Shown: positions 57,162 to 64,000 of the stretch, in pieces
Position numbering within the stretch: position 1 is the stretch's first letter
Layout: each line of letters opens with the position of its first letter
Assembly: GCA_958299035.1 (NCBI GenBank)
Contig: CATQJL010000001.1
Location: 19,575,433 to 19,639,432 of the forward strand
DNA: 64,000 bases
From: Cylicocyclus nassatus
Lineage: Eukaryota > Nematoda > Chromadorea > Rhabditida > Strongylidae
Direction of reading: 5' to 3'
Program-made: the position numbers and the translations under genes
Notes under the pieces: model-generated
The model's input: the letters and a program-made list of their open reading frames with translations, nothing else
What the model was told of the DNA's origin: nothing
Databases searched by the model: none

Positions 57162-60100
57162 TTTTTGGCGGACACAGAAACTCATTGTTTTCAATGTAAT
57201 TTCTCCTATCAATGTACTCAGTGAAAGGCAACGCTTTCGCTTTTTCATGAACTTTGACGATGTATTAAACGCGATGGTTAGATCGAAGCATATAAAAGGA
57301 AAGATGCTAAACAGCTTCATTCTTTGTGCATATGTCATAATTCGCTATTTTAGCCGAGCTCTTACTAAAATCTTAGATTTTTTCATTACATACGCTTTCT
57401 GAAATAACTCAGCATGCGATGTTCCCAGCAAGGCTTCGCACACCAACAGATTTGCGCACTTGTCAGCGAACTTTCATAATAGCATGTTCTGCCACTTTGC
57501 AGAGCAAAAAGAAAAATTACAAGAATCAAAATACTTTACCAAGATGTCAGCACTCTTCCTTCCAAATTTATATTCCATAGTCTACTGTCAGTTGCGCAAG
57601 TGCTATAGTACAAAGAGAATAGCAATAAGAAAGTCTGTTGGGCATCGCTGAGTCACCTTTTGGCCTGAGTAAGCGCTCCATGGTTCCGTGTAATCAGTCC
57701 CGATTTCAAAGTTATTGTAACGTGTTTAGGCAATGAAGATGTCAATTGTTAGAGCATACCATCGCTTGATGCGCGAAAAACTTGCGGGAATGCTAAAACT
57801 TGTCTTCAAGAGTTTCATGACCTGTGCGTTCACCTCCTATGATCAAGGGGTCGAGAACGACTGCCCGTAAAATCGTTTTTGCCCTATTTACAAATTGCGA
57901 ACATCAAGGTTACGAAGAGCAGCTCAAAATTGTTTCAAAACTATAGATGGATTTATTTACCATACTTCTCTATAGTTCGAAAATAGGCCGCGATATAAAA
58001 ACAATTTGATTTATTTTTGGTGGTAGGAAAAGTGAGGTTTAAAAATCAACTTGTTAGGCACTTCAAAAAGCAGATTTGAAGATTTGAAGTGGAAAATGGA
58101 TGCAAAGATGTTAGAACATTTTTCTATTTTTCATCCTTGATAATACACCTAGTAGACAAGCCACACATTGCTAAAGCGCTATAAAAGTTGCATTACTGTG
58201 TCAGAGCGTGGTGCTTGGGAGCAGTTTTGCCGCCTTGCATCTAGATTCTTATTTTCTTGCTATTAATAGCTCGGCACCATTTATGGAGCGGTGAAACAAA
58301 ATCTTTCAGATTCCGACTTTCCTAAGTTCAGTCGCCAGAAATCTGAACCAGAATCCCTCACCAGGGTTTCAAATGTTAAGCCGAAGATTTATGAGCAAAA
58401 AGCAAAGGGGTATCCTTCTTTCAAGCGAATGGAGGTACGCATTGCTTGCTAAGTTGGCATCTTGTCAAGCTCGTGGAGCACGTGTTTTTTCCAATGAGCT
58501 TATCAAGCGAAGTGAGTGGAAGAAGCTAACATAGTAAGACCGTGGTTTGCAGTGCATACCCTTACAATTGGGTGAAAAGACAATATCGTAAATGCTTGTT
58601 CATATGCTCGTATCATCTACGCCACTCAACTCATAACTTACAACGAACAAGCGGAGGCCTTAGTCCAAACCGGCGGCCGGCTGTAGCAAAATCTAAGAGT
58701 CTAGGAGCCTTCAGCCGCTGTTGAGGGCGGATTGTGGCCGACCCTTGCTGAGATAATCGCCGGGGACACGTAGTCTGCAAACTCGGGCTTTTCTACAAGC
58801 GGTAGGCCAAATTTTGGAGCGCGGCCAAACTTTCAGCGAGCGATATCTCCTTCACAGTCGCATATTGGTTTGTTATATAAATATTTAGTATATATAAATA
58901 TTATATATATTATATATAATACAATATTCATATTTTTAGTTTAGGTCTAATCAATTTGCCCTTTTCTATTACAGCTTGTTGACTTGCTCTAGCTGAAACA
59001 CAAAAAGTGAAGCTCATTGATTCTCTCGGAGTCATTTAACTCTCCCCGAAATCATTTGGGCAAGGTTCTTTAGTACTATTCCATGAACCGAGCCCCGCTT
59101 TGCTTATTTTATTAAGAGCAATTTGTGCTGGCAAACGAGTTGGTATGATTACCACTCCTAGATCACAGTAGCTTAGTATATACTCACTTATGAGCTATCC
59201 ATTCACTGCAATGTTACTGCTATTCAATTAAGTCACTGCAATCTGCTCAGCATACTGGTTTGGTGAGATTACACAGTATATACCATCAAGCCGTTTGATT
59301 GTTAAAATCAAAATTGTTTTGCTGGCAAAAAAGGGGGCATGGGTCCATCTCCATGAAACACACTAATTCAATTCTGTTGACTACAGTCTTAGGGCAGTCA
59401 CAAACAGGCTTTTATCATACTTCCAATAATCCAGTATGACATTTTAGACCCAAACTACATGATGAATTATCGCGGTATTAAAGTATGAGTAACTGTATAT
59501 TCTGTTTTTTTTTTCATGGAACGCCTAGAGCGTATGAAATAAATAAATAAATAAATATTCTGCCAGCGGGCAGCAAAACAGAGTTTTCTGTAAGCGCTCG
59601 TCAAATAATTTCTTCAGCGAGCGCTCTGATTTTTTTGCGCGCCTGTCTGACTTTTGTTACGCAGCTTCGGGCGTATGCCAAGCAAAAGTAACACTCTATA
59701 GAGGCAAGAGATGTCATCGTTGGTTTCTTACCCAAGTATGAGGTACTTTTTATCAATGAAAGGTGTCTACGGGCTGTGCGGCCCTTCAAAGAACCGCGCG
59801 GCCCCCAACAAATTTGCATTTCGCGCTGAAACTCCGCGAAAATGCGGCCACTATGTCACAACTAAGCAAGGAAAAAAGTAGCGATTGTTATGAGCGTTGG
59901 TTACAAAAGTAGCCAACTCTTCCGAATTCTGCAGCGGGTGGTTATGTAAGCGAAGTTTAGGTGCTGTTTAACGATTCCGTGAAGTGTCAACTTCTAAAAA
60001 GTAATAATGTAATGATAATTGGCATTTGCGTTTGCTAAAAAACGTCTGCTCAGTGAAAGAAAGCAGGTCCATAGATCTCATGTCCCCACTGTTCTGAATT
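57162..60100. other. Unassigned DNA with GC-rich and AT-rich patches
   Basis: If the primer at 57137 marks a cDNA end, the sequence right after it could include a transcript on the minus strand. I find no AATAAA at the expected spot and no clear exon. 58640-58830 is GC-rich and probably mobile-element derived. 58868-58935 is almost pure A/T. 59524-59558 contains AAAT repeats. A GC-rich hairpin-prone patch lies at 59770-59870. No gene is supported. Confidence 0.4.
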
Positions 60101-60453
60101 TCATTGAGTTTAGAATTTGCAAATAAAGGAAAGTTAAAAGTTCAGCATTTTTCTTTATCGCTTCTATCTTCGCGAAATAGGCGTAAGGTAAGAAAGCTGT
60201 TCAGGCTTGCTAAAGCTCATAATCTTATTGTTTCACTTTCTATCTCCTATCTTGCCAATATGTGGAAAAGAGTTTACTGTATCAATATACTGCAAAATTG
60301 CGTGAAATCGTGGAACTAAGATTTTTTTTGAAAAGAAGTGATAAGATTCTTGGTTCTAAACTGCCAGATAAAACGAATCTCGTATCAGTCAAAGTCTGTC
60401 ATGATTCTTTTGAAGTCGCCATCCGCTTGATAAATCATATGCTGTATAATTAA

Positions 60454-60463
60454 ATTTTTTCAG
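60454..60463 (+). promoter_or_regulatory. Splice acceptor just upstream of the ATG
   Basis: TTTTTTCAG ends at 60463, one base before the ATG at 60465. In nematodes this TTTTCAG form this close to a start codon often marks a spliced-leader trans-splice site. It could instead be the end of an upstream intron in the 5' UTR. Confidence 0.6.
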
Positions 60464-60464
60464 C

Positions 60465-60933
60465 ATGATGTTTATCTTCAAACTCTTTCTCATAGCGCTT
60501 TTGGCGTGTTTTCTTGAAGGAAAAAGAGAAATAGTTCAAAGTAAGAAAAAAGATGTCGGAAAGGATGTCTCTCAACAACTTCTTGGAAATCTAAGAACAA
60601 GCGAGGATGGTTCTGCAGTCAAATCGGTAAAAGAAGTTAAAAGCGAAGGAGATGATTTCAGAAGAGATTTCCTCAAACGAGTTTTTGGAAATCTACATTC
60701 AAGCGACGGTGTCTCTTTTGAAAAAAACACGGTAAGTAGACTTATTTTCTTACAGATTTCTTTATAGAATTTCTACTTTTCAGCCTCTAGTTACGTGTCT
60801 CACAGAATGTATTAACGGCCAGCAGAAAACACACGAAGGAAAAAATGGAGAAAAGGATTCAGAAACATCTGTCTCCTCTGACAATAAGACAGCAGAACAG
60901 GGAGAAGGCAAACAAGTGCTTAATACCCAGTAA
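60465..60933 (+). CDS. Small secreted protein gene, two exons, unknown function
   Basis: Exon 1 is 60465-60731. The intron 60732-60783 (52 bases) starts GTAAGT, ends TTTTCAG and is phase 0. Exon 2 is 60784-60933, giving a 138-residue protein. Residues 1 to about 20 (MMFIFKLFLIALLACFLEG) form a clear signal peptide, so the product is probably secreted. The mature part is very hydrophilic, rich in Lys, Glu, Ser, Gln and Asn, and has two nearby Cys at the start of exon 2 (TCLTEC). Exon 1 contains an imperfect repeat: LLGNLRTSEDG and VFGNLHSSDG, about 36 residues apart. The tail after exon 2 starts looks disordered. AATAAA follows the stop by 33 bases. The whole layout (acceptor at ATG, tiny intron, close poly(A) signal) fits a nematode gene. 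I do not recognise the family. The start is chosen as the first Met after the acceptor; Met2 is equally usable. Confidence 0.72.
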
Positions 60934-60965
60934 CCCGACTTGAACTCCATTTTAAGTCTCTCTCG

Positions 60966-60971
60966 AATAAA
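60966..60971 (+). terminator. Poly(A) signal AATAAA
   Basis: A canonical hexamer 33 bases after the stop codon at 60933, consistent with a very short 3' UTR. Confidence 0.65.
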
Positions 60972-61170
60972 ATGATGTTGGCCTCAATCTGAGTTACAGC
61001 AGATTTGAAGCGTACTAACTTCCAGAAATCAAAAAAAAATGAAAATGATTTTCTCCCGAGTAGAATACTATGCATTCCCGAAAATTGTGGGGATTAAATG
61101 GAAATCATAAGCTTGAAAAAGACGAACGCAGACTACGCTGACACTGGATATCCCTGTAGCAAACATGACA

Positions 61171-61605
61171 ACTAACTGGCGTACCCGGCTCAGCCCGACC
61201 TTGTCAATAAACTACTATAGAGATCGTCAAACCCTATATCCGCACAGCATTTTCCTGTTCCGATCTCACCACTACATGCCTGTACCCTCCTTGCCTTCAC
61301 TATGTCTCCGTAGTATACATGCTCGAATTTCTAACAATTTTGTGCCAACTTTCAGCCCCAGCTCAAGCTTTTCAAGATTGGGTATGTTGAAAACTGATAT
61401 TACGTAATTAGCATGCTCATTTACCTCCTGTGTCAACTCAGGACCGTAGCCCCCTACAAACTCAATGAAATCGATAAAGGTAGTCGATGTTAAATAAACG
61501 ATGTATTCGTAACCAACGTTTTCACTTACCCGGCTTGTGCCGAATCTCAGCCTCGTAACTGAGTTTGCAAAAAATAAATAAAATCTATATCGATTAATAA
61601 CGCTT
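61171..61605. mobile_element. Decayed Helitron remnants
   Basis: The start (ACTAACTGGCGTACCCGGCT) is the reverse complement of a Helitron-like 3' end (AGCCGGGTACGCCAGTTAGT). CATGCTCATTTACCTCCTGT near 61413 and the following stretch parallel the CATGCTCGATTACCCCCCTG region of the Helitron at 62153-62966. A second end-like segment (ACTTACCCGGCTTGTGCCG) lies near 61525. Probably two or more overlapping, eroded copies. Confidence 0.5.
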
Positions 61606-62092
61606 TATTTGTGTTGGTGTAATCATAATAATAGATTAGTTCCATCTCAATGTTTTCCACGACCACTCCGGACTTTGTAAAAAGAGTACTACGATAGTAT
61701 CCCACATACCTTGTCGCAGTCCTCTCACAGAGTTTATCGCGGGTGTCGATTAGCTTCTGCAGAAACCACTTGTTTTTACGACGCAAGTGATTTAGAAACA
61801 AGGTTGCATCATCGTTACGTGGTCACCGTATGGAAATCCTAGTTTGTTCTAATTACCATGCGGAATGAGCACCGAATCTGATGTCATATAGCTCTGCTTG
61901 GCTCTGTAAATTAGCCACTTGCTCACCACCCAGCACAGCAATTACTGGTTTGATGACGCTTCAGCAATTACATGCTACAAACTTTTCAAATTAGACGACC
62001 ATTATATACATGCGGCCCTTAGCAAAAATTTACATAAGTATCTGTTGTCTCGCTTGCCTTCTCTACGATCCGGGAATCCTTGAGTGGGGTTG
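61606..62092. other. Unassigned DNA
   Basis: Part of an 84-codon minus-strand frame (61547-61801) lies here without any supporting feature. Nothing else is seen. Confidence 0.4.
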
Positions 62093-62152
62093 ACGAAGAC
62101 CAGAGGCGGTGTGCATCAATCTCCCGTTTTGAAAGCGGGCGATCATTTTTAA

Positions 62153-62966
62153 TCTTATATATAAAGCTGAATGTCTGTTTGTCTGTATGTATGTATGTAT
62201 GTCTGTATGTATGTACGTATGTTCCGAATAGAAAATTCCATTTCTGAACCGATCCGGACCAAACTTGGCACACATACTACGGGCCCCGGCGGGTGTCATA
62301 GGCTACTTTTCGTCATCGATCGATATCGATTTTACCGATTTTTATCGATTTTTTTGCTGAGTTCACCTACGGGGCTGGGAGTTGGCACAGGGGGGTAATC
62401 GAGCATGGGGATTCCGAAGACAATATTGGTTTTCAGGATTATCGATTACTTTTATCGATTTTTTTGCAAAGTTTGAGCTACGGGGCTGGGAGTTCGCACA
62501 GGGGGGTAATCGAGCATGGGGATTCCGAATACAATATTGGCTTTCAGGATTATCGATTACTTTTATCGATTTTATCGATTTTTTTGCAAAGTTTGAGCTA
62601 GGGGGCTGGGAGTTGGCACAGGGGGGTAATCGAGCATGCTGATCATCCCCAAGAGGGGTGATCAGCATGCTCGATTACACCTTCGTGCCAAATTCCAGCC
62701 CCCTAGCTCAAATTTTCAAAAAATCGATAAAATTGATAAAAGTAATGGACGGTCTTGAAAACTAATATTGTATTCGTAATCTGCATGCTCGATTACCCCC
62801 CTGTGCCAACTCCTAGCCCTGTAGGTGAACTCTGCAAAAAAATCGATAAAAATCGGTAAAATCGACATCGATCGATAACGAAAAGTGGACTGTGACACCC
62901 GCCGGGCCCGAAGTGTATGTGTGCCAAGTTTGGTCCGGATACGGCGGAGCCGGGTAAGCCAGCTAG
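62153..62966 (+). mobile_element. Non-autonomous foldback Helitron, copy 2
   Basis: It begins TCTTATATATAAAGCTGAAT and ends GGTAAGCCAGCTAG between A (62152) and T (62967), as in copy 1. It is longer (814 bp) because the left arm is internally duplicated (see 62371-62640). It has lost about 34 bp of the right arm just before the 3' hairpin, so GGTCCGGAT joins directly to ACGGCGGAGCC. No Rep/helicase gene is present; the repeated minus-strand frame here is an artefact of the duplication. Confidence 0.88.
62371..62640 (+). repeat. Tandem duplication inside Helitron 2
   Basis: The block starting GGGGCTGGGAGTTGGCACAG recurs at 62371, 62482 and 62602 (spacing 111 then 120). Each is followed by GGTAATCGAGCATG and ATCGAT-rich sequence. 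Copy 1 has only one such block per arm. Confidence 0.9.
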
Positions 62967-63403
62967 TAAAATATATCACCCGGCCGGGTTGAGCGCCCGA
63001 CCAGTGATGTATGATTTCTATTGAAAATGATCGCCCGCTTTCGAAACGGGAAATTGATGCATACCGCCCCAAGTGAAGAAGTCGCAACCAATTCTACAGC
63101 CTTAACCATAATGTTTTACACCAAGCTTTAGATTCCACTAGCAGTAAATTTGATGTGAAAGTGATTGATACAGACAGCAGTATGCCATTATTTGCAGCGT
63201 AGAACGCTGAATCCAAATCTGTGTCCCTCATTATTAAACACCTTAAGGACGGACTTGTGAGCAGTTTTATTGTTGAGAAATGTAAATATAATTCCGAAAA
63301 CAAGCACACTATTATCTTTTTAGCACAACTTTACCTCATTAGGTTATCCAAAAAATAAACCCATTCTTGATAAATTGAGCTGCCTTTCTAGTAGACTTAA
63401 AGG

Positions 63404-63798
63404 CAGTGGCTCGGCAAATCCTCGACCTGTTTTTTGCTTTTCTAGAATAATTCGACGCGCTGATTCTGAAAATCTAACTTAGAGATCCCAAAATGCGAAA
63501 ACGCGCATCTTCAACCTCTCTTTTTAAATTTGGATGACTGGAACACTTCCCGACAAAGTTTGCTACGCACACTCGGTGCGGAAACTTTGTGGTTATAGCA
63601 CTGCGGCATGCCGCCTCTGACGGTTGGAAACAGCAAGCTCGCCCGACGTGCAAGAATGGCTTGCGCGCACGGGTTTGGGGGCAGTTTTCTAGGCAGGGGA
63701 AGCACGCTGTGCGCTCGGACCTGCTCTGTTCTCATGTTTGAGGCGCAAGCAGCATCCCATTTCAAAATTTCGAGATGTTCAGTTTTGCCGAGCCACTG
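63404..63798. mobile_element. hAT-like MITE, 395 bp
   Basis: The ends CAGTGGCTCGGCAAA and TTTTGCCGAGCCACTG are near-perfect inverted repeats with hAT-style CAGTGG termini. The flanks share TTAAAG at slightly offset positions, so the 8-bp duplication is eroded or the right end is a base or two further out. The interior is GC-richer than its surroundings; the two open frames inside are not genes. Confidence 0.7.
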
Positions 63799-64000
63799 TT
63801 ATTAAAGCATCCTTTGATGGAGGTAAGCAAGCTCTATAAAGACCACCAAATACCATCTAAGTCGTAATCTAGGTGAAATTTGGAGCCAAAAATCAAAATT
63901 TTTTAGCTACCCTAAAAAGCAGATCCCCTTCCAGAAAATCCCTACGGACTTTCGAGTTTGTCTTTATATACTAGACACATACCCAAAAATGTATTTTCTG

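Larger units (their letters stand above)
62093..63073. mobile_element. Inverted-repeat element split by Helitron 2
   Basis: The left flank of the Helitron (GGCGGTGTGCATCAATCTCC, then CGTTTTGAAAGCGGGCGATC) is the near-complement of the right flank (GATCGCCCGCTTTCGAAACG, then GGAAATTGATGCATACCGCC). The arms are about 55 bp. The Helitron sits between them, so this element was there first. Bounds are approximate and no target duplication was found. Confidence 0.7.

Noticed and set aside
56540..57338. Long open frames of 194-236 codons on both strands
   Set aside because: Most of their length is the 500-N gap.
62363..62668. Repetitive 101-codon minus-strand frame
   Set aside because: It reads the tandem block inside the Helitron; the repeats reflect DNA duplication.

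Overview
The window is repeat-rich, AT-rich eukaryotic DNA with almost no protein-coding content. I place it provisionally in a nematode. The only convincing gene (60465-60933) has a 52-base intron ending TTTTCAG, a TTTTTTCAG acceptor just before its ATG, and AATAAA 33 bases after its stop. Long poly-C/poly-G tracts and many TA-flanked mariner-type elements also fit, but nothing fixes the species.

Layout. 1-8606 is a 521-bp satellite array (16 full copies plus part of a 17th) that runs off the left edge. It ends at a foldback element, followed by a short decayed satellite remnant. 9738-10830 is a broken hAT-like transposase gene. 11.2-18.4 kb is mostly unassigned DNA with one mariner-type element. 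18.4-37.3 kb is a tandem array of four diverged 4-6 kb units; each has collected its own transposon insertions, and several can be checked against the empty site in a sister unit. 37.3-44.2 kb holds more small elements, a TTCA/TTTA microsatellite, a foldback Helitron, a retroelement-like remnant and a tRNA-like SINE head. 46-51 kb holds a dispersed repeat, a large foldback element and a nested pogo-like element. 52663-56636 is a near-perfect inverted duplication (919-bp arms, 2.1-kb spacer) cut off by a 500-N gap; the first bases after the gap are the SMART cDNA primer sequence. 60.4-61.0 kb carries the small secreted-protein gene. 61.2-63.8 kb contains Helitron remnants, a second foldback Helitron nested in another inverted repeat, and a hAT-type MITE.

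I see no operon, defence locus, CRISPR array, rRNA or intact tRNA gene. Most open frames here have no sign of coding. The main points of interest are the satellite architecture, the four-unit duplication with its dated insertions, the two foldback Helitrons, the secreted-protein gene, and two likely assembly or library artefacts (the palindrome and the primer sequence at the gap).
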